64,000 nucleotides of DNA. Origin: Leifsonia xyli. GTDB lineage: Bacteria; Actinomycetota; Actinomycetes; Actinomycetales; Microbacteriaceae. The position numbers and the translations under genes are program-made. The notes under the pieces were generated by a model. That model saw only the letters and a list, made by a program, of their open reading frames with translations. It did not search any database and was not told where the DNA came from. Positions 1 through 8,444 of this stretch are shown piece by piece; the first letter of the stretch is position 1, and each line of letters begins with the position of its first letter. The DNA lies in assembly GCA_001647635.1 (NCBI GenBank), contig CP014761.1, forward strand, positions 310,001 through 374,000, read 5' to 3'.

Positions 1-779
1 CGTGTGTCGTGGTCGCCGCCGCGGGTGCCGCGCGAGCGGGAGGCCGTCATGATCCGCTCGCGGGACTCGCGCCGGGTGAGGTCGGCGAGCCACGGGTGGC
101 CGGTCGGCAGCACGAGGGTGACGACGAACTTGCCGTCGAGGCCGCGCTCGGCGGCGGCCTGCGCGGCGGCGGACAGCTCGCCCTCGCCGAGGCCGTCCAG
201 CTCCTCGGCGGTGTCGAACACCACGGCGAGCTCGTTGGTGTCGGCGAGCAGGTTCTTCTCGAACCGCGTCGTCAGAGTGGAGAGCCGCTGGTTGTACTCG
301 CGCAGCGCATCTTTGCCCGTGTCGTCGAGGCCGGCGCCGGCCAGGGTGAACTCGGTGTAGTACCGCTCGACCAGGTACCGCGACTCGGCGTCGAGGCCGA
401 GTTCGTCGAGGCGGCCGTGCAGGTCGGCGAGGCGCGCGTACAGCGCGGGGTTCAGCCGGATGGCGTCGCTGTGCGCGGCCAGCCGCGGCGCGATCTCCTC
501 TTCCAGCTCGTTGGTGAAGTCGGTGCTGTCGGACGAGCTCTTGTTGAAGAAGACCTCCGCGACGCGCTGCAGCGTCTGTCCGCTGCGCTCCAGCGGCAGC
601 AGGGTGTTCTCGAACGTCGGCGCCTCGCCGTCGTCCACGATGGCCGCGACCTCGGACAGCTGCTCCTCCATCCCCAGCTCGAACGCAGGCCGGTAATGCT
701 CGTCGCGGATCTCGGCGAAGGGCGGGAGGCCGTAGGGGAGCGTGCTGGGAGAGAGGAAGGGATTCGCGGCGTCGGTCAT
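1..779 (-). CDS. M3 family peptidase (peptidyl-dipeptidase Dcp-like), 5' part
   Basis: The first 259 or so residues are visible on the minus strand; the gene continues past the left edge, so the catalytic HExxH zinc motif lies outside the window. The product starts MTDAANPFLSPSTLPYGLPP and continues FAEIRDEHYRPAFELGMEEQ, the typical N-terminal helical region of the Dcp/oligopeptidase A subgroup of M3 metallopeptidases, which cleave short peptides in the cytoplasm. No signal peptide is seen. The ATG at 779 is chosen because a TAGGCT hexamer lies exactly six bases upstream (786-791) with no Shine-Dalgarno sequence, suggesting a leaderless transcript. It is divergent from the HTH regulator at 887. 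Family assignment is by recognition of the N-terminal region only. Confidence 0.85.
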   Translation of the reverse strand, partial: MTDAANPFLSPSTLPYGLPPFAEIRDEHYRPAFELGMEEQLSEVAAIVDDGEAPTFENTLLPLERSGQTLQRVAEVFFNKSSSDSTDFTNELEEEIAPRLAAHSDAIRLNPALYARLADLHGRLDELGLDAESRYLVERYYTEFTLAGAGLDDTGKDALREYNQRLSTLTTRFEKNLLADTNELAVVFDTAEELDGLGEGELSAAAQAAAERGLDGKFVVTLVLPTGHPWLADLTRRESRERIMTASRSRGTRGGDHDT

Positions 780-810
780 GGGTCCAGCCTAGACACCCTG
801 AGCGAGGGGT

Positions 811-880
811 CGCAAAGGATTCATTGCAAACGAATCAATGCAAAGAAGCAGTTGCAAAGAAGTCTTTGCATCGCTACTCT
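811..880 (+). promoter_or_regulatory. Periodic GCAAA operator array with promoter of the HTH regulator gene
   Basis: GCAAA begins at 812, 826, 840 and 854, an exact 14-base period, and an inverted copy TTTGC lies at 865-869. The last repeat forms a -35-like TTGCAA (852-857), followed after 17 bases by TACTCT (875-880). The ATG at 887 is six bases after the hexamer, so transcription would start at the start codon. The array sits between the divergent peptidase and regulator genes and is probably the autoregulatory binding site of the regulator, which is an inference. Confidence 0.6.
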
Positions 881-886
881 GTGGGT

Positions 887-1540
887 ATGACAGACGAGCA
901 GAAGCCGGCACCGATCGGCGCCGCGGGCGGCAAGTTCCCCCACGAGGACGCCCTGGGCATGGCCGCGCTGCGGGCCCTTGCGCATCCGCTGCGCGTCGAG
1001 ATCATGAACGAGCTCTCCGACTTCGGTCCGGCCACCGCCTCCATGCTCGCCGAGCGACTGGGGGAGTCCAGCGGGGCGACCAGCTACCACCTGCGCCAAC
1101 TGGCCAAGCACGACATCATCGTCGAAGACACCGAGCGCGGCTCCGGTCGCGAACGGTGGTGGCGGATGGCGCCCGGCGGTGTGACCATCGGATCGCCCGA
1201 GACCCTCGACACCCCGGCCGGCCGCGAGGCCAACGAGCTCATCTCCCTCGGCTGGCAGCAGAACAACGAGCGCCGGCTCTCCACCTTCCTCCGCCGCGGG
1301 CTCGACACCTTCGGCTTCGAGTGGATGGAGTCGAGCACCCTGTCCACGTCGCACCTCGAGGTGACGCGCGAGCAGCTGGCCGAGCTCGGCCGCGAGTACT
1401 ACGAGCTGCAGACGCGGCTGAAGGCGAAGTGGAAGGCCGAGGCGGCGGACGCCGAGGCCGCGGGCGTGGAGCTGGGGGAGCGCAAGCGCGCGCAGGTCCA
1501 GTTCAACGCGTTCCCGCTGGTGGAGCAGGAGGACCGCTGA
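887..1540 (+). CDS. ArsR-like winged-helix transcriptional regulator
   Basis: Cytoplasmic DNA-binding protein of 217 residues. An HTH_20/ArsR-type winged helix covers about residues 20-90; ALAHPLRVEIMNEL and the recognition region SSGATSYHLRQLAKH are the visible signature, followed by a wing with GRERWWRM. The C-terminal half is an alpha-helical region rich in Glu and Lys. The start at 887 is preferred over an upstream in-frame ATG at 824, because the upstream segment is the operator array and a -10 hexamer ends six bases before 887. The TGA overlaps the ATG of the MFS gene (ATGA at 1540), so the regulator most likely controls that exporter. No ligand can be deduced. Confidence 0.85.
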   Translation: MTDEQKPAPIGAAGGKFPHEDALGMAALRALAHPLRVEIMNELSDFGPATASMLAERLGESSGATSYHLRQLAKHDIIVEDTERGSGRERWWRMAPGGVTIGSPETLDTPAGREANELISLGWQQNNERRLSTFLRRGLDTFGFEWMESSTLSTSHLEVTREQLAELGREYYELQTRLKAKWKAEAADAEAAGVELGERKRAQVQFNAFPLVEQEDR

Positions 1541-2807
1541 TGTCCGCCGCCGCTCCGGTCGTCGTGAACGCCCCGCTGGGCCGCGGGTTCGCGCGTCTGT
1601 GGACGTCTGCGATCGCGAGCAACCTCGCCGACGGCATCGGCCGCACCGCCGTCCGCTGATCGCGACGACACTCACGCGCGACCCCGCCCTGATCGCGGGA
1701 GTCAGCGCCGTGACGTTCCTGCCCTGGCTGTTCTTCGGTATCCCCGCAGGAATGCTGCTCGACCGGGTCGACCGCCGCATCGCGATGGCCGTCGCCAACT
1801 CACTGCGCTTCGCGGTCGCGGCCGCGATGGCCGTGCTGATCACGACGGACACGCTGAATATCTGGCTCCTGTACGTGTGCGTCCTGGCCTTCGGGCTGGG
1901 GGAGACGGTCTTCGACAACGCGACCACGACCGTCGTGCCGGCACTCGTCACCCGCGACCAGCTGGACCGCGCGAACGGGCGGATGCAGTCGGCCGAGATC
2001 ACCATCCAGAACTTCATCGCCACGCCGATAGCCGGGTTCCTCTTCGCGGCCGCCATCGTCCTGCCGATCTGGCTGACGGGTGCCGGTTTCCTGGTCGCCG
2101 GGATGCTCGCACTGAGCATCCCCGCCGCGGCGGCCCACGCGCATCGAGCGGGCGAGAGCGGCGTGGATGCCCCGGCCCGGCCTGCGCTCGAGGCCGTCGT
2201 CCGCTACCTCTGGGACCACCGCTTCCTCCGCCGGATGATCCTGCTCACCTCAGTCACGGCCTCGGCGCTGGCGTTCGCGCAGGGCAGCGTGGTGCTGCTC
2301 CTGCTCCAGACGTTCGACGTGCCGGCCGCGCTCATCGGCGTGGTGACGGCGGCGATCGGCGTCGGCGCGCTGGTGGGCGCGCTGCTCTCGCCGCGGTTCG
2401 TCGCCCGCTTCGGCCGCGGCCGCGTGATGTTCTGGGCGATCCTGGTCAGCGGCGTCGGCATCCTCGGCGTCGGCGTCACGTCGAACGTGGTCCTCGCGAT
2501 CGCGGCCTACGCGATCGGCGCCTTCGGCGTGGCGGTGTGGAACGTCCCCTGGGGCGCCATCCGCCAGGCCATCATCCCGGGCGACATGCTGGGCCGCGCG
2601 CTCGGCATCGTCCGCACCATCGGGTGGGGGCTGACCCCCATCGCGACCGTCCTGGGCGGCTTCGTCGCCCGCATCGACCTCCGGCTGCCGTTCGTCATCG
2701 GCGGCGGGCTGGTGGTCGTCCTGACGCTCATCGCGTCCCGCCTCATCCTGTCGGCATCCGTTCAGGAGCCGGCTGCCGAACCCCTCCCGGAAGGACAACC
2801 GTCATGA
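1540..2807 (+). pseudogene. MFS transporter, single-base frameshift near residue 38
   Basis: The gene starts with ATG overlapping the stop of the regulator and reads MSAAAPVVVNAPLGRGFARL up to GIGRTAVR, then a TGA at 1657-1659. The remainder is open in the +1 frame from PLIATTLTRDPALIAGV through about 12 hydrophobic segments to 2807. Restoring one C near 1653-1655 would give GIGRTAVPLIATTL and a 422-residue protein: 1268 bases plus one is divisible by three. Motifs typical of drug-exporter-like MFS proteins (MLLDRVDRRIAMAVAN) are intact. Either the gene is recently inactivated or the base is missing from the consensus. Substrate unknown; the adjacent regulator suggests a toxic compound. Confidence 0.85.
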
Positions 2808-2989
2808 CCGCCGTCCTCGTCTCCACGTACCGTCCGTTCACGCACCGCCTGGCCGCTCGCGCAGGCAAAGCGCTCACCGCGTGGGCCGACCGCCCGCTCG
2901 CCCGCGCCCCGCGTGACGCGGAACGCGTCGCCCTCATCGAGCGCACGCGCGAGCACGCCGCCCGCACCCTCCCGCAGCTCCCGCGCTGA
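2804..2989 (+). CDS. Small basic protein, 61 residues
   Basis: The ATG overlaps the stop of the MFS frame (ATGA), so it is translationally coupled to it. The product starts MTAVLVSTYRPFTHRLAARA and ends AARTLPQLPR; it is rich in Arg and Ala, with no transmembrane segment and no domain I recognise. Codon use is like the neighbours, with G/C in nearly every third position. It ends five bases before a large inverted repeat. Its coupling argues for a real gene of unknown function; a spurious frame cannot be excluded. Confidence 0.55.
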   Translation: MTAVLVSTYRPFTHRLAARAGKALTAWADRPLARAPRDAERVALIERTREHAARTLPQLPR

Positions 2990-2993
2990 CCCG

Positions 2994-3052
2994 TCGATGG
3001 GACGCGACACGCCGTTTCACCTGTGTGAACGCGGCGTGTTGCGTCCCATCGA
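2994..3052. repeat. Large intergenic inverted repeat (21-base arms, 17-base loop)
   Basis: Left arm 2994-3014 and right arm 3032-3052 pair over 21 positions with a single G-T wobble. The loop itself contains TTCAC (3016-3020) and GTGAA (3025-3029). The core ACACGCCG/CGGCGTGT recurs in the repeat at 42207-42256. It lies between convergent genes and has no T-tract, so it may be a factor-independent bidirectional terminator or an extragenic palindrome. Confidence 0.85.
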
Positions 3053-3095
3053 TGCTATTCGGTAGGCGAACAGGCGACACGCCGAAGGGGACGGG

Positions 3096-3368
3096 CTAGG
3101 CCTCGTCCACGTCGTAGTCGGAGGTGTCCGTCTCGACCGGCTGCGTGATCGTCGCGGAGTCCTCGGAGGGGTTGTAGCGGATCTCGGTGCCGTCGTCGAG
3201 CGAGACGACGGGCTTGCCCTCGAGCCAGGTCAGCGTCCACTTCCAGCCGGTCGTCTCGACGTCGGTCGCGACCAGCTCCTCCTCGACCGTCTGCACGGCG
3301 TAGGCGACGACCTCGGGGAGGTTCGCGGGAGGCTGCTCGCCGACGCTCCACCGCGTCCCGAGCTGCAT
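3096..3368 (-). CDS. Conserved-looking hypothetical protein, 90 residues
   Basis: Reads MQLGTRWSVGEQPPANLPEV to a very acidic C-terminus ending DTSDYDVDEA. It is predicted soluble, with an N-terminal helix (VVAYAVQTVEEEL) and a beta-rich middle with many Trp and Thr (GWKWTLTWLEGKPVVSL). I do not recognise a family. The start codon overlaps the stop of the upstream acetyltransferase by the ATGA arrangement, so it is the last gene of the valS-acetyltransferase-acetyltransferase transcript. Function unknown. Confidence 0.75.
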   Translation of the reverse strand: MQLGTRWSVGEQPPANLPEVVAYAVQTVEEELVATDVETTGWKWTLTWLEGKPVVSLDDGTEIRYNPSEDSATITQPVETDTSDYDVDEA

Positions 3369-3841
3369 CAGGCGCGTCCCGCCGTCGTCGGGGCGGTCGC
3401 CAGGTCGATCTCGTAGGTGACCCACTGGGTGCGGTTCGCCACCTGGTCGTAGAGCTTCTGGGCGGTGTCGTTGTCGTGGGCGGTGATCCACTGCACGACG
3501 CCGAGGCCGCGCTCCTCCGCGAGCGACCGGGCCTGCGCCAGCAGTGCGCCGCCGACGCCCTTGCCGCGCGCCTCCTCGATGACGAACAGATCGTCCACGA
3601 ACAGACCGCGGTCGCCCTCCAGCGGGCGGGCGAATTCCCGCACGTGGGAGAGCCCGACGATCCGGTCGCCGTCGACGGCGACGTAGCCGCTCTCCTCGTG
3701 CTCGGGAGCGGTCAGCCACGACCAGAGGACGAGCGCCTTCTGGTCGGTCAGCTCCGTCTCGTAGAACTCGGCGTACTGGGCGTACACGTCGAGCCAGGCG
3801 AAGAAATCGCCGTCCCTGACCGGGCGAACCTCGATCGTCAT
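3368..3841 (-). CDS. GNAT family N-acetyltransferase (first of two paralogues)
   Basis: A 157-residue single-domain GNAT enzyme, expected to transfer an acetyl group from acetyl-CoA to an amine or protein terminus in the cytoplasm. The acetyl-CoA pyrophosphate loop is visible as EARGKGVGGALL, preceded by the strand LFVDDLFV, and the C-terminal strand is TAHDNDTAQKLYDQVANRTQ. It is closely related to the next gene upstream: the two share WLDxY, FYET, KALxxWSW, HVREF and RPL blocks, so they look like a tandem duplication. It ends with ATGA overlapping the 90-residue gene. Substrate unknown. Confidence 0.9.
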   Translation of the reverse strand: MTIEVRPVRDGDFFAWLDVYAQYAEFYETELTDQKALVLWSWLTAPEHEESGYVAVDGDRIVGLSHVREFARPLEGDRGLFVDDLFVIEEARGKGVGGALLAQARSLAEERGLGVVQWITAHDNDTAQKLYDQVANRTQWVTYEIDLATAPTTAGRA

Positions 3842-3911
3842 GGATTCCTCCGTTCCCATTGCGCGCCCGAATGCATGCACGGCGCTCGTTCCGACAATAT
3901 CGCGGTCGGGT

Positions 3912-4358
3912 TCAGGGGACGAGGTCGTAGGTGACCCACTTGGTCTTCTCGGCGACCTTGTCGTACAGGCGTCGCGCGGTCTCGTTGTCCTTCGCGGTGA
4001 TCCACCGGACGACCGAGAGGCCCCGCTCCTTGGCGGACTCGCGCACAGCCTGCAACAGGGCCGAACCCGCCCCCGCGCCGCGCGCGTCCGGCGAGACGAA
4101 GAGGTCGTCGAGGTACAGGCCCTTGGTGCCGTCGAGGGGACGCACGAACTCGCGCACGTGCGCCAGCCCGATCGGGGCGCCCTTCTCGTCGACGGCGAAG
4201 TACGCTTCGAGCTCGTTCTCCGGGTCGGAGATCCAGCTCCAGACCAGGAGCGCCTTCTCGTCGGTGACGGGAGTCTCATAGAACTCGCCGTAGCCGACGT
4301 AGAGGTCGAGCCAGGTGAAGAACTCGTTGTCCTCGACCTTGCGAACGCTCGCTGTCAT
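3912..4358 (-). CDS. GNAT family N-acetyltransferase (second paralogue, coupled to valS)
   Basis: A 148-residue GNAT domain. The cofactor-binding loop is DARGAGAGSALL and the terminal region is TAKDNETARRLYDKVAEKTK. Its ATG (4356-4358) overlaps the TGA of valS (4355-4357), giving strong translational coupling to valyl-tRNA synthetase. It is separated by 70 bases from its paralogue at 3368-3841. Acetyltransferases beside aminoacyl-tRNA synthetases sometimes act on aminoacylated substrates or stalled products, but nothing here shows that, so the substrate is left open. Confidence 0.9.
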   Translation of the reverse strand: MTASVRKVEDNEFFTWLDLYVGYGEFYETPVTDEKALLVWSWISDPENELEAYFAVDEKGAPIGLAHVREFVRPLDGTKGLYLDDLFVSPDARGAGAGSALLQAVRESAKERGLSVVRWITAKDNETARRLYDKVAEKTKWVTYDLVP

Positions 4359-6961
4359 CGTTCCTCCTCGCTCGGGGCTGCGGCGAGCAGGATATCGGTC
4401 ACCGTCAGCTCTTCGGCGGAGGCGAAGCGGAGGTCCGCGATCCTGCCCACCGAGCGGAGGTCGCCCGCGGCCGACTCGACGGCCGCGATCTCGGCGTCCG
4501 GGCCGGCGATGACGGCCGAGTCGACGGGGGTGCGCTGCGACGCCTTGGCGGCGGTCTTGGCGCCCCGGATGGCGGTCAGCGCACGGCCGACGATGGCGAG
4601 GACCTCGCGGTCGGCGTTCCAGTCCTGCGCGACCTCGGACGGCTCCGGCCACGCGGCGACGTGGACCGAGCCCTCCTCGGACCAGCTCCACGCCTCCTCG
4701 GCCGCGAACGGCAGCACGGGCGCGAACAGGCGGAGGAACGTCGACAGGGCGATGCGCAGGGCGACCACGGCCGAGGTCTTCTCGGCGGAGTCGTCGCCGT
4801 AGGCGCGCTCCTTCACGAGCTCGAGGTAGTCGTCGCAGAACGTCCAGAAGAACGTCTCGGCGATCTCGAGCGCCCGGGCGTGGTCGTAGCTGTCGAGCGC
4901 GGCGGTCGCGTCCGCGACCACGCCGGCCAGGTTCTGCAGCATGCTGCGGTCGAGCGGGCTGGTCACCTGGGCGAGGTCGAGCGACGCCGGGGCGTCGAAG
5001 CCGAGGATGAACTTGGCCGCGTTGAGCAGCTTGATCGCCAGGCGGCGGCCGATCTTGATCTGGGTCGGGTTCTGCGGGTCGAACGCCGCGTCCGTCCCGA
5101 GCCGGCTGGATGCCGCCCAATAGCGCACGGCATCGGAGCCGTGCTTCTCGAGGATGTCGGCGGGCGTGACGACGTTGCCCTTCGACTTCGACATCTTCTT
5201 GCGGTCGGGGTCGACGATGAAGCCGGAGAGGGCCGCGTTCGTCCAGGGCGCCACATCCGCTTCGAGCTTCGCGCGCAGGAGCGTCGAGAACAGCCAGGTG
5301 CGGATGATGTCCTGCCCCTGCGGACGGAGGTCGTAGGGGAAGACGGCGTCGAAGAGCTCCGGGTCTCGCATCCACCCGCCCGCGAGCTGCGGGGTGAGGG
5401 AGGACGTCATCCACGTGTCCATGACGTCGTGCTCGCCGACGAAGCCGCCGGCCTGGCCGCGCTGCGACTCCTCGAAGCCGGGCGCGGTGTCGGACGACGG
5501 GTCGACCGGCAGGAGGTCTTCGGTCGGCAGGATCGGCTGGTCGAACAACGGGTTGCCGACACCGTCCAGCGGGTACCAGACCGGGATGGGCACACCGAAG
5601 AAGCGCTGGCGCGAGATCAGCCAGTCGCCGGTGAGCCCGTTCACCCAGTTCTCGTAGCGCACGCGCATGAAGTCGGGGTGCCAGTCGATCTCGCGGCCCA
5701 GCTCGATGAGCCGCGCGCGCAGCTCCTCGTCGCGGGCGCCGTTCTTCACGTACCACTGGCGGGTGGACACGATCTCGAGCGGTCGGTCGCCCTTCTCGAA
5801 GAACTTCACCGGGTGCTGGATGGGCTTGGGCTCGCCGTCGAGGTCGCCCGCCTCCTTCAGCAGCTCGACGACGGTCTGCTTGGCCGAGAACACGGTCTTG
5901 CCCGCGAGCTGCGCGTAGGCCTCGCCCCCGGCCTCCGAGGTGATCGCCGCGGGCGGCTCGGGGAGGATGCGGCCGTCGAAGCCGATGATCGCGCGGTTCG
6001 GGAGGTCGAGCTCCCGCCACCAGGTCACGTCGGTGATGTCGCCGAACGTGCAGATCATGGCGATGCCCGATCCCTTGTCCGGCTGCGCGAGGTGGTGGGC
6101 CACCACGGGCACCTCGACGTCGAACAGCGGGGTGCGCACGGTGGTGCCGAACAGCGGCTGGTAACGCTCGTCGTCGGGATGCGCGACCAGCGCGACGCAG
6201 GCGGGTAGCAGCTCCGGGCGGGTCGTCTCGATGTACACCGGCCCGTTGTCGCTGTGGAAGGCGACGCGGTGGTACGCGCTCGGCTGCTCGCGATCCTCCA
6301 GCTCGGCCTGGGCGACCGCGGTACGGAACGTGATGTCCCACAGCGTCGGGGCCTGCGCCTGGTACGCCTCGCCGCGCTCGATGTTGCGCAGGAACGCCAG
6401 TTGGGAGGTGTGGATGGAGTCGCGGCCGATGGTCCGATAGGTCTGCGACCAGTCCACCGAGAGGCCGAGCGTGCGCCACAGCGCCTCGAACTGCTTCTCG
6501 TCCTCCTCGGTCAGCCGCTCGCACAGCTCGATGAAGTTGCGGCGCGAGATCGGCTTCTGGTCGGCCGCCTTCGTGCTCTTGTTGTCCCCGCCCTCGAAGG
6601 GAGGAGTGAAGTCCGGGTCGTACGGCAGCGACGGGTCGCAGCGCACGCCGTAGTAGTTCTGGACGCGGCGCTCGGTCGGCAGGCCGTTGTCGTCCCAGCC
6701 CATCGGGTAGAACACCTTCTGACCGCGCATGCGGTGGAAGCGGGCCACCACATCCGTGTGCGTGTAGCTGAAGACGTGGCCGATGTGCAGGGAACCGGAG
6801 GCCGTCGGCGGAGGCGTGTCGATGGAGTAGACCCCGTCGCGGCCGGCCGCGAGCGCGCCCTCCCGATCGAATCGGAAGGTGCCGTCGCTCTGCCAGCGGT
6901 CACCCCACTTGGCCTCGAGCCCCTCAAGGGCGGGCTTCTCGGGCACGTTCGGCGTGCTCAT
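4355..6961 (-). CDS. valS: Valyl-tRNA synthetase
   Basis: Class I aminoacyl-tRNA synthetase of 868 residues that charges tRNA-Val with valine and hydrolyses mischarged threonine. The HIGH motif appears as GSLHIGHVFSYTHTD near residue 60. The editing (CP1) insertion follows, then the KMSKS loop DRKKMSKSKGNV near residue 590, then an anticodon-binding helical domain. The length fits the compact actinobacterial form. The ATG at 6961 (MSTPNVPEKPAL) is chosen over an upstream in-frame ATG because a GGAGGA ribosome-binding site lies about seven bases before it. It heads a four-gene minus-strand run with two acetyltransferases and a 90-residue protein. No T-box is seen upstream. Confidence 0.97.
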   Translation of the reverse strand: MSTPNVPEKPALEGLEAKWGDRWQSDGTFRFDREGALAAGRDGVYSIDTPPPTASGSLHIGHVFSYTHTDVVARFHRMRGQKVFYPMGWDDNGLPTERRVQNYYGVRCDPSLPYDPDFTPPFEGGDNKSTKAADQKPISRRNFIELCERLTEEDEKQFEALWRTLGLSVDWSQTYRTIGRDSIHTSQLAFLRNIERGEAYQAQAPTLWDITFRTAVAQAELEDREQPSAYHRVAFHSDNGPVYIETTRPELLPACVALVAHPDDERYQPLFGTTVRTPLFDVEVPVVAHHLAQPDKGSGIAMICTFGDITDVTWWRELDLPNRAIIGFDGRILPEPPAAITSEAGGEAYAQLAGKTVFSAKQTVVELLKEAGDLDGEPKPIQHPVKFFEKGDRPLEIVSTRQWYVKNGARDEELRARLIELGREIDWHPDFMRVRYENWVNGLTGDWLISRQRFFGVPIPVWYPLDGVGNPLFDQPILPTEDLLPVDPSSDTAPGFEESQRGQAGGFVGEHDVMDTWMTSSLTPQLAGGWMRDPELFDAVFPYDLRPQGQDIIRTWLFSTLLRAKLEADVAPWTNAALSGFIVDPDRKKMSKSKGNVVTPADILEKHGSDAVRYWAASSRLGTDAAFDPQNPTQIKIGRRLAIKLLNAAKFILGFDAPASLDLAQVTSPLDRSMLQNLAGVVADATAALDSYDHARALEIAETFFWTFCDDYLELVKERAYGDDSAEKTSAVVALRIALSTFLRLFAPVLPFAAEEAWSWSEEGSVHVAAWPEPSEVAQDWNADREVLAIVGRALTAIRGAKTAAKASQRTPVDSAVIAGPDAEIAAVESAAGDLRSVGRIADLRFASAEELTVTDILLAAAPSEEER

Positions 6962-7054
6962 AGGGGTCCTCCGATTCGATATATGCGGCACCGAGTCCTC
7001 GAGGTGCCTGAGTGTGGGATCCCTACCAGCGTACCGAACGCGCCCGAACCTCGC

Positions 7055-8377
7055 TCAGACCTCGTCGACGTACGGCGTGCGGCGGGCGGCGAACAGGGCC
7101 GCCACCAGCGTGATGATCGACATCACGGCGAGGACGATGCCCGGGTGCCACCACGCGTTGCCGGTCGCGTGTCCGAAGATCAGCGTGAGCGCCGGGACGA
7201 ACGAGGTCAGCAGCGCCGCGATGCTGTAGGCGACCGAGAGGCCGCTGTAGCGCACGTCGCTCGGGAACAGGTCCGACATCAGGCCGCCGAGCGCCGCCCA
7301 CGAGAGCGTGGGCAGGATGCCGCCGATGATCATGCTCGCGACGAGGATGCCGAAGTTCGCGTACTGCAGCAGGAAGTACATCGGAAACGCCACGATCAGC
7401 GTGCCGATCGCGCCGTAGGCGACCACCTTCGCCGACCCGATCCGCGCCGCCCAGGCGCCGAACAGCGGGATGGTGACGAGCTGCAGCAGACCGCCGATCG
7501 TCGTCGCGACCAGCAGGTCCTGGTACTTGAAGCCCAGCACGGCGGTGCCGTAGTCGACCATGTAGGTGTTCATCAGCGAGTACGAGCCGATGCCGAGGAT
7601 GGCCGCGCCGATGCCGATGATGAAGCCCGTCGGCGCCTTGCGGAAGACATCCACGACCGGGAACTTGTCGCGCTTGCCGCTCTCGAGCAGCTTGCGGAAC
7701 ACCGGGGTCTCGTCGATCGACCAGCGCAGGTAGAGCGAGACGAGCAGGAGCGGGAACGCCGTCAGGAACGGGATGCGCCATCCCCACGCCGCGATGTCGG
7801 CGGTGGAGAGCGTGAGCGTCAGCACGATGAAGACGACGGCGCTCAGGATGGAGCCGACCGGCGAGCCGAGCTGGGGGAGCGCCGCGTAGAAGCCGCGCTT
7901 CTTCGGATTCGCGTACTCAGTAGCGAGCAGGATCGAGCCGCCCCACTCGCCGCCGACCGAGAAGCCCTGGAGCAGGCGCAGCAGCACGATCGCGATCGCG
8001 CCGAACCATCCGGCCGCGGCGTAGGTCGGGAGCACGCCGACGAGGCCCGTGCTGAGGCCCATGATCAGGATGGTGATCAGCAGGGTCGGACGGCGCCCGA
8101 TCCGGTCGCCGAGGTGGCCGAACACGATCGCGCCGACCGGACGGATGACGAAGCCGGCCGCGATGGCGAGGAAGCCGGCGAGCGCGCCGCCGAACGCGCC
8201 CAGCGGCGCGAAGAAGAGCGGGCCCACGAAGAACGCGGCGAAGTACGCGTACAGGTAGAAGTCGTAAGACTCGAGCGCGGTGCCGACGAACGACGCGATG
8301 GTGACGCGGCGGGCGGTGCCGGGGGTGATTCCGGGGCGATCGGTCTCGCTGCGGACGGGGGTTGCGGTGGTAGTCAC
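7055..8377 (-). CDS. MFS transporter, metabolite:H+ symporter (MHS) type
   Basis: A 440-residue inner-membrane protein with 12 predicted helices. The N-terminal part ASFVGTALESYDFYLYAYF and the DRIGRRPTLL loop after helix 2 are typical of the MHS branch (shikimate, proline/betaine, citrate, alpha-ketoglutarate symporters), as is GFSVGGEWGGSILLATEY in the helix 4-5 region. The GTG at 8377 is chosen because AAAGGA precedes it at good spacing; longer frames run into the divergent tetR gene. It is divergent from the TetR gene at 8445 with a palindromic operator between them, so it is probably repressed by it. The transported acid is not identifiable. Confidence 0.92.
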   Translation of the reverse strand: MTTTATPVRSETDRPGITPGTARRVTIASFVGTALESYDFYLYAYFAAFFVGPLFFAPLGAFGGALAGFLAIAAGFVIRPVGAIVFGHLGDRIGRRPTLLITILIMGLSTGLVGVLPTYAAAGWFGAIAIVLLRLLQGFSVGGEWGGSILLATEYANPKKRGFYAALPQLGSPVGSILSAVVFIVLTLTLSTADIAAWGWRIPFLTAFPLLLVSLYLRWSIDETPVFRKLLESGKRDKFPVVDVFRKAPTGFIIGIGAAILGIGSYSLMNTYMVDYGTAVLGFKYQDLLVATTIGGLLQLVTIPLFGAWAARIGSAKVVAYGAIGTLIVAFPMYFLLQYANFGILVASMIIGGILPTLSWAALGGLMSDLFPSDVRYSGLSVAYSIAALLTSFVPALTLIFGHATGNAWWHPGIVLAVMSIITLVAALFAARRTPYVDEV

Positions 8378-8404
8378 GGCTGTCCTTTGAAAACGGAATA
8401 GTAT

Positions 8405-8419
8405 TTGGACCGGGTCCAA
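8405..8419. promoter_or_regulatory. Palindromic operator between divergent MHS transporter and tetR genes
   Basis: TTGGACC-G-GGTCCAA is a perfect seven-base inverted repeat with a one-base centre, placed 26 bases before the tetR start and 28 bases before the transporter start. AT-rich hexamers flank it on both sides (AATAGTAT and AATAAT), so a bound TetR dimer could block both promoters. The site is seen directly; the regulator assignment is inferred from position. Confidence 0.75.
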
Positions 8420-8444
8420 TAATGGCACGGAAGGAGAACAGCGG

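Noticed and set aside
824..886. An upstream ATG giving 21 more residues to the HTH regulator
   Set aside because: The segment consists of the GCAAA operator repeats and the promoter, and has no ribosome-binding site.
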